Below, piece by piece: positions 26,607-35,153 of a stretch of DNA of 64,000 nt; position 1 is the first letter of the stretch; every line of letters starts with the position of its first letter. Origin of the DNA: Verrucomicrobiota bacterium (GTDB lineage: Bacteria; Verrucomicrobiota; Verrucomicrobiia; CAIQCK01). The notes beneath the pieces are model-generated. The model was given only the letters and a program-made list of their open reading frames with translations, was not told where the DNA came from and ran no database searches. Location: the NCBI GenBank assembly GCA_016222825.1, contig JACRQF010000009.1, positions 558,001 through 622,000 of the forward strand, in the 5' to 3' direction. Made by a program: the position numbers and the translations under genes.

Positions 26607-28526
26607 ATGGGTAAGTATCTGGACACCATCCATTCGCCTGCCGATGTCAAGAAGCTGAACGTCGAGCAGTTGACCGAACTGGCGCAGGAGATCCGCAACA
26701 CGCTCATCAACACGCTCGCCGATACCGGCGGCCATCTCGGCCCCAACCTCGGCGTCGTGGAGGCGACGATCGCGTTCCACAAGGTCTTTGAAAGCCCCAA
26801 GGACCGCCTCCTGATGGACGTGACGCACCAGTGCTACGTCCACAAGATGTTGACGGGCCGGCGCGACCGGCTGGCGACGATCCGGCAGACGGACGGACTG
26901 TGCGGCTTCATGGTGCGCAGCGAAGGGCCGCATGATTCGTTCGGCGCGGGGCACGCGGGCACGGCGCTCTCGGCGGCGCTCGGCATGGCCGCGGCCCGTG
27001 ACAAGGCCGGCACGAACGAGCACGTGGTGGCGCTGATCGGCGATGCGGCATTGACTTGCGGCGTCACCTACGAGGCGATGAACAACGTCAAGCACTCCAC
27101 CAAGCGCCTGATCGTCATCCTCAACGACAACGAGCGGTCCATTGACAAGAACGTCGGTGCCATCTCGCAGTATCTGAACCGCATCGTCACCAACCCGACC
27201 TACAATCGGATGCACAAGGACTTCAACAGCTTCCTGAAAAAGGTGCCGTTCGGCGACCGGCTGCTGACACTGGAACGCCGGGCCGAGGAAGCCGCCAAGA
27301 GCATGCTCTTCCCCAGCGTCATCTTCGAAGAACTGGGCCTGCGCTACCTCGGGCCGATTGACGGCCACGACCTGAAGGCGCTCATCGCCAATCTGGAGTT
27401 CTGCAAGCAATCCGAGGAGCCGATGCTCCTGCACATCCGCACCACGAAGGGCAAGGGCGCCCATTTCGCGCTGGACAACCCGGAGAAGTTCCACGGGTGC
27501 GCGCCCTACGACCCGCTCACCGGCAAGAGCCGCAGCGGCCCCGTCAATGCACCGGCGTGGCAGGACGTGTTCGGCGACACCATGGTGAAGTTCTGCCAGA
27601 CGCACTCCAAACTGGTCGGCATCACCGGCGCGATGCCGAGCGGCACCGGCCTGAACAAGCTGCGCGACCGGATGCCGGACCGTTACTTCGACGTGGGCAT
27701 CGCCGAGGAGCACGCGGTGATTTTCGCGGCCGGCATGGCGACCATGGGCTTCCGGCCGGTCGTGGCGATCTACTCGACGTTCCTCCAGCGCGCCTACGAC
27801 ATGATCATCCACGACGTGGCGCTGCAAGGACTGCCGGTCATCTTCTGCATGGACCGGTCGGGCCTCAGCGCCGGCGACGGGCCGACGCATCACGGGTTGT
27901 TCGACATCGCCTACGGGCGCACGGTGCCGAATGCCGTGTTGATGCAGCCGAAGGATGAGGACGAGTTTCAGGACATGTTCGCCACGGCGCTGACGTTGAA
28001 CCAAGCGGTCTTCATCCGCTATCCGCGCGGCCCGGCGATGGGCGTGCCGATCAAGGAACACCCGCAAATTCTCCAAGTCGGCAAAGCCGAGGTGCTGCAG
28101 CACGGCCACGACGTGGCTGTCTTCAGCTACGGCTCGATGCTCCCGGTGGCGCAGGACGCCGCGCGCCAATTGGCCGAAAGGGGCCTGAGTGTCGCGCTCA
28201 TCAACGCGCGCTTTGCCAAACCGCTCGACACCGAGTGTGTCGAAAAATACGCGCGCCAATGCAAGGCGCTGCTGACGTTCGAGGACCACAACGTGCTCGG
28301 CGGCTTCGGCGCGGCGGTGGTCGAATGCCTGGCCGACCTGCGCATCCCGACGCCCGTCGCGCGCGTGGGCTGGCCGGACAAGTTTGTCGAGTGGGCCAGC
28401 GACAACGACGTGCTCCGCGAGCGCCACGGTGTCACCGCAGAAGCCGGCGTGGAAAAAACCGTCGCCATCCTGAAGGAACGGCACAGCGACCTGCGGTTTC
28501 TGGTGGTCGCCGCGACCGCCCGATGA
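26607..28526 (+). CDS. dxs: 1-deoxy-D-xylulose-5-phosphate synthase
   Basis: Thiamine diphosphate enzyme joining pyruvate and glyceraldehyde-3-phosphate, the entry step of the MEP isoprenoid pathway. 639 residues from ATG 26607 (a TTG at 26595 is possible). Landmarks: DVTHQCYVHKMLTGRRD, SFGAGHAGTALSAALG, the ThDP motif as IGDAALTCG...NN, GPIDGHDL, then the transketolase pyrimidine domain (YFDVGIAEEHAVIFAAGMA, DRSGLSAGDGPTHHG) and the C-terminal domain. DVTHQ and GDAA differ from the common DVGHQ and GDGA/S. In operon with xseB. Confidence 0.96.
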   Translation: MGKYLDTIHSPADVKKLNVEQLTELAQEIRNTLINTLADTGGHLGPNLGVVEATIAFHKVFESPKDRLLMDVTHQCYVHKMLTGRRDRLATIRQTDGLCGFMVRSEGPHDSFGAGHAGTALSAALGMAAARDKAGTNEHVVALIGDAALTCGVTYEAMNNVKHSTKRLIVILNDNERSIDKNVGAISQYLNRIVTNPTYNRMHKDFNSFLKKVPFGDRLLTLERRAEEAAKSMLFPSVIFEELGLRYLGPIDGHDLKALIANLEFCKQSEEPMLLHIRTTKGKGAHFALDNPEKFHGCAPYDPLTGKSRSGPVNAPAWQDVFGDTMVKFCQTHSKLVGITGAMPSGTGLNKLRDRMPDRYFDVGIAEEHAVIFAAGMATMGFRPVVAIYSTFLQRAYDMIIHDVALQGLPVIFCMDRSGLSAGDGPTHHGLFDIAYGRTVPNAVLMQPKDEDEFQDMFATALTLNQAVFIRYPRGPAMGVPIKEHPQILQVGKAEVLQHGHDVAVFSYGSMLPVAQDAARQLAERGLSVALINARFAKPLDTECVEKYARQCKALLTFEDHNVLGGFGAAVVECLADLRIPTPVARVGWPDKFVEWASDNDVLRERHGVTAEAGVEKTVAILKERHSDLRFLVVAATAR

Positions 28527-28637
28527 CGCCAACGCAACGGATGACTGGCGGCGAAACGCCGCAACAATTATAGTTGAATTGCGGCGCGGACTTCGGCTAG
28601 GTTCGCGCCCCTAAAACCGAACCAGGAGACTTAAAAA

Positions 28638-28871
28638 ATGGCAGACAAGACGAAGAAATATCCAGACAACGTCCCCGGCAAGTTCTACGTGGACGACCAA
28701 TGCATTGACTGTGACCTTTGCCGCGAGACGGCGCCCGACCATTTCACGCGGAACGAGAACGGCGGCTACTCTTTCGTTTCCAAACAGCCCACCACGCCGG
28801 AAGAAGAAGCCCGGTGCAAGGAAGCCATGGAAGGCTGCCCTGTGGAAGCCATCGGCAACGACGGCGAGTAA
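28638..28871 (+). CDS. 4Fe-4S ferredoxin
   Basis: 77-residue cytoplasmic ferredoxin with a single cluster motif C22-x2-C25-x2-C28 and the distal C67-P; an extra Cys60 may be structural. The acidic composition and length fit monocluster 4Fe-4S ferredoxins that donate electrons to reductases. A strong Shine-Dalgarno (AGGAGA, 28625-28630) precedes the ATG. It lies downstream of dxs by 111 bp; the MEP pathway enzymes IspG/IspH need such electron donors, but a direct link is inference. Confidence 0.94.
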   Translation: MADKTKKYPDNVPGKFYVDDQCIDCDLCRETAPDHFTRNENGGYSFVSKQPTTPEEEARCKEAMEGCPVEAIGNDGE

Positions 28872-28895
28872 TCGTTTGCCCACTTGGGTTTGCCG

Positions 28896-28930
28896 ACGCC
28901 CTCCGCGTGTCCCGCGGGGGGCGTTGTGCT
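28896..28930 (+). terminator. Probable intrinsic terminator after ferredoxin
   Basis: A 12-bp GC-rich stem (28896-28907 with 28913-28924, one G-T pair) closes on a five-nucleotide loop and is followed by a weak T-rich tail (TGTGCTTTCG). It lies 25 bp after the ferredoxin stop, between convergent genes. The tail is poor, so the call is moderate. Confidence 0.5.
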
Positions 28931-28955
28931 TTCGTGCCGTGAGAACCGCCCCCGC

Positions 28956-29747
28956 TCAACGGACACTCACAATCCGCTCGCTCCAAGCGAAATTCGCCTT
29001 CATGGCACGACCGCGGCTGTCCATCAGTTCCAGCCGCACCGCGTGTTCACCAGCCTCCAGCGGCGGCAGGAACACATCCAGATAGTTGCTGGCGTCGAGC
29101 ACGAACTTCTGCTCGCCGTCCAGGCTCACCCGCACGCGCCAGGCCGCGAGATCATCCATCGCGACGCCACTGAGAAGAAAATCCACAGGCAACCTCTTCG
29201 CTGCATCTCGTGAACAAACCGCTCCCGGCTGATTAAACGTCAACGTCGGCGCTGCCGGATCGAGCGGCGCGCCTTTTCCCTCGCCGGCCACCCTGAACCA
29301 CACCGTCGCGAGCGCCGCGGGGTTCTTGTAGCTCACGTGGTCACTCCTGCACGCAAACGCCCGAGCCACGTGCAACCCCGGTTTCACATGGCGGAACACT
29401 GTCGGCAACATCGGATCAGCCACGTCCTCCGGCGGCAAATCATCCAGCACGACATGCACATGTGCGCCGCGGTCACCGGGCCAGTCCTTCACCTCCAGAA
29501 AAACGCCGACATCAGTTGAGTTCACCTCTTCGTCCTTCACCGGCGAGGTGATTATCACCATCGGACCCGTCGCCGGCAAAGGCAGCGGCTTGACCACCGG
29601 TTCCGGCGCAACACTAGCCTGGGCGGCAGGCGTGTTCGGTCCCATCGCTGCGGGCTTCGGCGACTGCTGTATGCGGCTGCCACAACCAAGCGGCAACTTC
29701 GCCATCGCCAGCAGCAGCACGGAAAGAAGGATGGGAGCTGTTTTCAT
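28956..29747 (-). CDS. Putative lipoprotein of unknown function
   Basis: 263-residue exported protein from ATG 29747 (an ATG three codons upstream is less likely). Signal with lipobox LPLGC (Cys22), then a Pro/Ala-rich linker to about residue 60. The body has two beta-rich parts: about 60-150 (VIITSPVKDEEVNSTDVGVF, HVHVVLDD, GLHVARAF), reminiscent of DUF4399-type or Ig-like modules, and about 165-263 (WRVRVSLDGEQKFVLDAS, VRLELMDSRG). Function unknown. Convergent with the ferredoxin gene. Confidence 0.7.
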   Translation of the reverse strand: MKTAPILLSVLLLAMAKLPLGCGSRIQQSPKPAAMGPNTPAAQASVAPEPVVKPLPLPATGPMVIITSPVKDEEVNSTDVGVFLEVKDWPGDRGAHVHVVLDDLPPEDVADPMLPTVFRHVKPGLHVARAFACRSDHVSYKNPAALATVWFRVAGEGKGAPLDPAAPTLTFNQPGAVCSRDAAKRLPVDFLLSGVAMDDLAAWRVRVSLDGEQKFVLDASNYLDVFLPPLEAGEHAVRLELMDSRGRAMKANFAWSERIVSVR

Positions 29748-29847
29748 GGCAGGCATCTCAGTAACACCAGGACTCTTTCATACGCGGCACACTGCCAGAA
29801 CCCACCCGCCCCGTCAACGCACTGCGGACAAGCCAACAGCGCGGTTA

Positions 29848-30030
29848 ACCCGGCGTTTCAACGCCGGGTGACGGACATCCCTTCCGCCAAGTCCCGCAGG
29901 GACGACTGGATCATCATCCGCCACCGGGGCCATCGCCGTGCATTCAATCGTCCCTGCGGGACTCCGTCTCATTTCTTCTCCTCGTTCCCGCCGTTGAAAC
30001 GGCGGGTTATTCTCAACCCGTCCCCACGGG
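29848..30030. repeat. Second REP/BIME-like palindrome cluster, A-B-B'-A'
   Basis: Four palindromes within a gene-free stretch of about 500 bp: A 29848-29869 (9-bp stem, TTCA loop), B 29891-29903 (GTCCC/GGGAC), B' 29950-29962 (same arms, inverted loop) and A' 29987-30006 (8-bp stem, TGAA loop, sequence family of A inverted). A further GTCCCC/GGGAC half-repeat follows near 30020. The sequences differ from the 17.3-kb cluster but the A-B-B'-A' layout is the same. The remaining bases to 30258 hold no recognisable gene. Confidence 0.8.
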
Positions 30031-30258
30031 ACTTGTCGCGGTCTGGACGCGGAAAACGGCTGCCCGGCTGACAACTGAAAGCGGACCGCTGAGAGCTTCT
30101 CCCCCAACTCTTCCTTCGCCGCGCACGGGCCAACGCTCCGGCGCTATGCACGCCCGGCGCGCAAATTGTTCTGGACGGGGCGAAAGCCACGTTCCAAAGT
30201 CCGCCGTGTCGCCTTACAACATGTCAATGAGGTCGCTGAATATCTGTTAGGCCATCTT

Positions 30259-30648
30259 GTGAAACTCAAGAAATTTCGAGTCTTGATCAACGGAAGAAAC
30301 TTTCTTTCCCACCTAGACTCGCCACCACCCCCAAAGCATCAATGTTATGAAGCGAAGATCACCAAGCTTCGACGGCGATCCAGTCCCAAGGATCTTCGTA
30401 AGATCGGCTTCTACACAATCGTGTCCGTTAGAGCAAATTCCCACAAGGAAGCAGAACTCTTGGCTGTCGGCATTCTGCGCAAAGACGACAAGTTGAAGAG
30501 GATAGTTCAAAACTCTCCTAGCGACCCACCAAAGCTTTTCGTTGAAGAAACCACCCAGGTTAGTTCGTTTCGTGGCTGTCGGGTGCCACGTTCTGGATTG
30601 GGGTTCTACATCGAAAGAAGAAAAAAGAAGAAACCAAAGAACGCCTAA
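30259..30648 (+). CDS. Small conserved-looking protein of unknown function
   Basis: 129 residues from a GTG at 30259, chosen because the product then begins KLKKFRVLINGRNFL; an ATG at 30166 adds 31 residues of unrelated character. Pattern K-F-R-V-L-I-N-G-x-N-F ... GFYTIVSVRANSHKEAELLA ... SDPPKLFVEE resembles small stand-alone proteins found scattered in environmental genomes; no function known. C-terminus is Lys/Arg-rich. The gene is distinctly AT-richer than its surroundings and lies next to the palindrome cluster, suggesting acquisition. Confidence 0.6.
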   Translation: MKLKKFRVLINGRNFLSHLDSPPPPKHQCYEAKITKLRRRSSPKDLRKIGFYTIVSVRANSHKEAELLAVGILRKDDKLKRIVQNSPSDPPKLFVEETTQVSSFRGCRVPRSGLGFYIERRKKKKPKNA

Positions 30649-30828
30649 CGAAACAGGCATGGCATCAAACGGAGCGCAGCGAGGCTTCATGGACAGTCCA
30701 GATGTGCCACAGACGCTCCACCTTTCGCGGCGGCGGCGCATGCTCACTTCGGGCATGAAGTTTACCTACGACCTCACGCAGCCTCAGCGTCGGTTCCTCC
30801 GGCGCGGAAGGGTTGGAAGAAGCAGCAC

Positions 30829-32358
30829 TCAGTAACGCTGCAAGAGGTCGAGGAGCTTGCGGTCGAGCTTGTGACCTTCGAAGTCCTCGTATTGCACGTC
30901 GGCGCGCTCGCTGTCGAGGACGCCGAAGCTGCCGCGGAAGTTCCAGAGAGCCCAGCCCCAGCCGGCTTTCTTCCAGTTGGCCAGGCAATCCTCGGCCCAG
31001 CGCAGGACAACGTCGTGCGGGGTCTTGTTGTAGCTGCCCCATTCGCCGACCATGACGCCAACGCTCCTGGCTTCGAGTTTTTTCCACGGTTTGATGTTCT
31101 TCTCCCACAGCCAGGCGCGGTCGTGCGTCTCCATGCCAAGGAACGGCGTCGGCGCGCCGGCCTTGTAGGCGATGGGGGCGGGCTTTTCGGCGAACTTCTG
31201 CGCGAGCGGCAGCGCGTCCTCGCGCTCGGCGCCGGCGGGTTTGAGGCCCAGCTCGCTGACTTGCAGCCAGTCGCCCCCGGTCAAGAAGGCTTTCACCTGC
31301 TTCGCGCCCGCTGGAATGGTCACGGTGTAATCGCGGTCGTAGGTGCAGAAGTGGATTTTGTATTCCGGCTTGAACTCGCTCTTCTTCCACTCGCCCTCGC
31401 CGGCACCGGTCTTGAACTCCTTCTCCCAAAGCTTCGCGCCGTCGGCCTCCACGACCAGCATCGCGCGACTGGAAACACCCATCACGTGGAGCCGCAGCGC
31501 GGTCTCGGTCTTGAACGGGCCGTCAATGACGAGCGGATGCGAACCTTCCTTCTTGGTCGGACTGAGGAGCGTGCCGTTGGGGCCGACCAGCTTGGGCCAC
31601 TTCGGCATCGGGAAGCGCTCGCCGCCGGCCCAGCTCGCCTTGTAGTGGGTCAACTCGCCGGGCGCGTAGCCGCGCGTGGCTTGGGCGATCTTCAGCGGGC
31701 GCAGTTCGAAGATGGGTTGCTGGCCCCATTGCATGCCGTCGGAGATAATGAGCCGCTTCGGGTCCTGCGCGCGGATGGCCCCGGCCATCTTGCGCACAAC
31801 AGCGACGTAGAGGTTGGTGTCGCAGTGGGCCGGCTCGTTGAAGAGGTTGAAGCCGAGCTGGGTGCTCGGGATGCCCTTGTAGCGGCGCGCAAACTCCGCC
31901 CAATGCTTGGCGCAGACCTCCTGGGTCTTGGCGTCGGTCCAGAGACTCGTGGCCTCGGCGGGCTTGGCGACGGTGTAGCCGGGCGCGCGGTGGAAGTTGA
32001 TCCAGACGTGGATGCCGTATTTGCGGCCCCACTCGACGGCCTGGTCAATCTCCTTGAGCTGCGCCTCGTTGAACTGCTCCCAATCGCCATCCTTGATCCA
32101 GATGCGGTAATCCATCGGCAGCCGCACGAAGTTAAAGCCGAGTTTCGCGATGAGCTGGAAGTCTTCCTCGCGAAACGGTTTCTTCTCCTTGCTGAGATAG
32201 AACTTCTCCAGCAGGTTGAAGCCGCGCCACCGCGGCAGTTTCTCCGCCGAGGCCGGCAGCCATTTGACCGGCCGGTCGGCAGGCTTCGGCGCGGCGGAAG
32301 CGGTGAACAGGGAGCCGGCGCACAGGCCGGCGAGGAGGACGAGGGTCGTTGTTTTCAT
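30829..32358 (-). CDS. Secreted GH5 cellulase-family glycosidase
   Basis: Exported GH5 enzyme, 509 residues from ATG 32358 with a signal peptide (residues 1-22). TIM barrel signatures: RGFNLLEKF, GFNFVRLPMDYR, HVWINFHRAPGY, FNLFNEP (acid/base Glu near residue 171) and MVGEWGSYNK (nucleophile Glu near 436). Between the two catalytic Glu a beta-rich stretch of about 120 residues (about 253-374; LRLHVMGVSSRAMLVVEADG, YDRDYTVTIPAGAKQ) looks like an inserted carbohydrate-binding-type sandwich. Substrate probably beta-1,4-glucan or mannan. Downstream 180 bp hold nothing recognisable. Confidence 0.9.
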   Translation of the reverse strand: MKTTTLVLLAGLCAGSLFTASAAPKPADRPVKWLPASAEKLPRWRGFNLLEKFYLSKEKKPFREEDFQLIAKLGFNFVRLPMDYRIWIKDGDWEQFNEAQLKEIDQAVEWGRKYGIHVWINFHRAPGYTVAKPAEATSLWTDAKTQEVCAKHWAEFARRYKGIPSTQLGFNLFNEPAHCDTNLYVAVVRKMAGAIRAQDPKRLIISDGMQWGQQPIFELRPLKIAQATRGYAPGELTHYKASWAGGERFPMPKWPKLVGPNGTLLSPTKKEGSHPLVIDGPFKTETALRLHVMGVSSRAMLVVEADGAKLWEKEFKTGAGEGEWKKSEFKPEYKIHFCTYDRDYTVTIPAGAKQVKAFLTGGDWLQVSELGLKPAGAEREDALPLAQKFAEKPAPIAYKAGAPTPFLGMETHDRAWLWEKNIKPWKKLEARSVGVMVGEWGSYNKTPHDVVLRWAEDCLANWKKAGWGWALWNFRGSFGVLDSERADVQYEDFEGHKLDRKLLDLLQRY

Positions 32359-32542
32359 GCGCAACGCGCTTATCCGCTCCTGCACGCTCGTTGTCAAACT
32401 CATCCCGCCGCAGAAACGGTCCCGCCTCAAGAACAGCGGTAGTGATGGGCGGCCCGCGGTCACGAATTTCTTTACAAGAAGCGGCTTCGTGAAGATGATA
32501 GCCGGCACGATGAATCGCCGCTCATCCCATGATGAGGTTTCT

Positions 32543-33850
32543 ATGAAGCAAACGAGATCGTCTTCCCTCACCCGCCGCCAGTTTCTCCAACGCGCCGCCG
32601 CTTTCGCCACCGCGCCGCTTATCGTGCCCGGCCGCGCGCTCGGTCTCGACGGGGCCGTCGCGCCCAGCAACCGCATCGTCTTCGGCGGCATCGGCATCGG
32701 CAACCGCGCCCGCCACATCCTGCCCAATTTCCTCTCGTTCGCCGAAATCCAGTGGGTCGCCGTCAGCGACGCCCGCGCGGAGCGGCTCGCGTCGGCCAAG
32801 GAGATGATTGACGCGCGCTACGGCACGAAAGACTGCCGCACCTACCCGGACTTCCGCGAACTGCTCGCGCAGAAGGACATTGACGCCGTGCTCATCGCCA
32901 CCGGCAATCGCTGGCACGCGATGGCCTCGATGTTCGCCGCACACGCCGGCAAGGACATTTACTGCGAGAAGCCAATCAGCCTCACCATCGGCGAAGGCCG
33001 CAAGCTCGTCGAGACCTGCCGCCAGCTCGGCACGATCTACCAGGCCGGCACGCAGCGGCGCGCCACAGCGTCGTATCGGTTCGCGCGCGACATGGTGCTT
33101 CAGGGGAAGATTGGCCGCGTTCATACCGTCGAGAGCCAGGTCTGGTGCGGCAGCACGGTGCCGCATCAGAAACCGGAGCCGGTGCCGGCGGGTTGGGACT
33201 ACGACATGTGGCTTGGCCCGGTGCAGTGGCGTCCCTACGTCCCCGGCCGCGTGCAGGGCCACGGCTGGATGTGCTTCTGGGACACCGGCGAAGGCATGCA
33301 CACCGACATGGGCACGCATTACACCGACCAGATGCAATGGGTGCTCGACACCGACAACACCGGGCCGGTCGAGTTTGAAACCTCCGACATCGTCTGGCCC
33401 GATCCGGTGAAGTTCATGAGCGAGACGGCCATCTCGGGCACGTTCCGCTGCCGCTACAAGAATGGCATCAAAGGCGTCATCTACCAGCGCGGCGGGTTCA
33501 AGGACCGCTACATCCGCTACATTGGCGACGAAGGCTGGATTCAGGTGGACGACGACACCGATGAAGTCAAAGCCGAGCCAAAGTCCATCTTGAACCTGAA
33601 GAAAGCCGGCGGCGCGAGCTGGTCCAACGCCGGCGGCCACATCGGCGACTTCCTCGCGTCCATCCGCAGCCGCCGCCCGCCGGCCTGCAATCCCGAAGTC
33701 GGTCATCGCGCGCAGAGCATCGTCGAGGCGATGACCATCAGCGCCCGGCTCGGCCGCAAACTGAAGTGGAATCCCGTGACGGAAAAGTTCAACGACGAAG
33801 ACGCCAACCGGATGACGTGGCGCGAGCCGCGCGCTCCGTGGTGTGTGTAG
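32543..33850 (+). CDS. Tat-exported Gfo/Idh/MocA oxidoreductase (copy 1)
   Basis: 435-residue NAD(P)-dependent sugar oxidoreductase-like protein with a twin-arginine leader (TRRQFLQRAAAF). Rossmann domain from about residue 50 (GGIGIGNRARH), sugar-binding signature YCEKPIS near residue 135, then the C-terminal alpha/beta domain (WDYDMWLGPVQWRPY, GTHYTDQMQW). First of three tandem paralogs separated by 11 bp gaps, hence one operon. Exported Gfo/Idh proteins carry tightly bound cofactor or act on glycan-derived sugars; substrate not predictable. ATG 32543 follows GATGAGG. Confidence 0.92.
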   Translation: MKQTRSSSLTRRQFLQRAAAFATAPLIVPGRALGLDGAVAPSNRIVFGGIGIGNRARHILPNFLSFAEIQWVAVSDARAERLASAKEMIDARYGTKDCRTYPDFRELLAQKDIDAVLIATGNRWHAMASMFAAHAGKDIYCEKPISLTIGEGRKLVETCRQLGTIYQAGTQRRATASYRFARDMVLQGKIGRVHTVESQVWCGSTVPHQKPEPVPAGWDYDMWLGPVQWRPYVPGRVQGHGWMCFWDTGEGMHTDMGTHYTDQMQWVLDTDNTGPVEFETSDIVWPDPVKFMSETAISGTFRCRYKNGIKGVIYQRGGFKDRYIRYIGDEGWIQVDDDTDEVKAEPKSILNLKKAGGASWSNAGGHIGDFLASIRSRRPPACNPEVGHRAQSIVEAMTISARLGRKLKWNPVTEKFNDEDANRMTWREPRAPWCV

Positions 33851-33861
33851 GCAAACGTGCC

Positions 33862-35142
33862 ATGAACCGACGACAGTTTCTGAATCGTGCCTGGACCGCC
33901 TTGGCGGTGCCGACGATTCTGCCTGCCTCCGCACTCGGCCTCAACGGCACGGTCGCGCCAAGCAACCGCATTGTCTTTGGCTGCATCGGTATTGGTGCGC
34001 GCGCGCGTCACGTCATGCCGAGTTTCCTGGCGCAAACGGACATTGTTTTTACCGCCGTCAGCGATTGCCGCGAAGACCGGATGAAATCGGCGAAGGAAAT
34101 CATGGACACGCACTACGGCAACAAGGATTGCCGCATGTATCCGGACTTCCAGGAACTGCTCGCGCAGAAAGACGTTGACGCCGTGTTCATTGCCACCGGC
34201 GACCGCTGGCACACAACGGCCTCGATCTACGCGGCGCGCGCCGGCAAGGACATGTATTGCGAGAAGCCGATCTCGATGTGCATCAGCGAGGGCCGCAAGC
34301 TCGTCGAGGCCTGCCGTCGCTACGGCACGATCTACCAGGCGGGCACGCAGCGACGCTCGACTGCGTCGTATCGGTTCGCTCGCGAGATGGTCCGCCAGGG
34401 CCGGATCGGCCGCCTGCACACGACCGAGATTCAGGTTTGGACCGGCCCGACAGTCGCGCACGACAAACCCGCGCCGGTGCCCGCAGGCTGGGACTACGAC
34501 CGGTGGCTCGGCCCGGTGCAGTGGCGGCCATTCGTGCCGAGGCGCGATGATGGCGTGAACTGGAATTATTTCTGGGACACCGGCGAAGGCCCCATCATTG
34601 GCATGGGTTGCCACTACACCGATCAGATGCAATGGACTTTGGGCCGCGACCACACCGGCCCCGTCGAGTTTGAGGGCGAATGCACGTGGCCCGACCCGGC
34701 GAAGTATATGAGCGAGACGCCCGTGCTTGCCGAGGTTCGCTGCCGCTATGCCGATGGCGTGAAGTGCGTGATGTATTCGCGAAAACAAGCCAACGACCGC
34801 TACATCCGCTACATTGGCGACGAAGGCTGGATCCAAGTGGACGATGCCACCGACGCGGTCACCGCCGAACCGAAGTCCATCCTGGGCCAGCGTGCCGCCG
34901 CCACCGCCAATTGGATCAACGCGGGCGATCACGTCCGCAACCTGCTCGATTCCATCCGCAGCCGCCGGCCAACGATCTGCCATCCCGAGGCGGCGCATCG
35001 TGCGCAAACGATCTGCCAGACGATGAACATCGGCCTGCGCCTCGGCAAGAAACTGCGCTGGGATCCCGTGAAGGAAGTGTTTGATTGCGAAGAAGCCAAC
35101 CGGATGCGCCACCGCGAGGCGCGCGCTCCGTGGCGCGTGTAA
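33862..35142 (+). CDS. Tat-exported Gfo/Idh/MocA oxidoreductase (copy 2)
   Basis: 426-residue paralog of the genes on both sides. Leader MNRRQFLNRAWTALAVPTIL carries the Tat motif RRQFL. Rossmann motif GCIGIGARARH, dehydrogenase signature YCEKPIS, substrate region HYTDQMQW. It is closer in sequence to copy 3 than to copy 1 (for example SDCREDRMKSAKE, FIATGDRWHTTA and GPIIGMGCHYTDQMQW are shared by 2 and 3). Starts 11 bp after copy 1. Probably periplasmic sugar or sugar-acid oxidoreductase. Confidence 0.92.
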   Translation: MNRRQFLNRAWTALAVPTILPASALGLNGTVAPSNRIVFGCIGIGARARHVMPSFLAQTDIVFTAVSDCREDRMKSAKEIMDTHYGNKDCRMYPDFQELLAQKDVDAVFIATGDRWHTTASIYAARAGKDMYCEKPISMCISEGRKLVEACRRYGTIYQAGTQRRSTASYRFAREMVRQGRIGRLHTTEIQVWTGPTVAHDKPAPVPAGWDYDRWLGPVQWRPFVPRRDDGVNWNYFWDTGEGPIIGMGCHYTDQMQWTLGRDHTGPVEFEGECTWPDPAKYMSETPVLAEVRCRYADGVKCVMYSRKQANDRYIRYIGDEGWIQVDDATDAVTAEPKSILGQRAAATANWINAGDHVRNLLDSIRSRRPTICHPEAAHRAQTICQTMNIGLRLGKKLRWDPVKEVFDCEEANRMRHREARAPWRV

Positions 35143-35153
35143 GGAGAATGGTC

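Noticed and set aside
30649..30828. Small plus-strand ORF after the unknown protein
   Set aside because: Short, Arg-rich, no start signal or family pattern; it lies in a gap downstream of two genes and is best left as non-coding.
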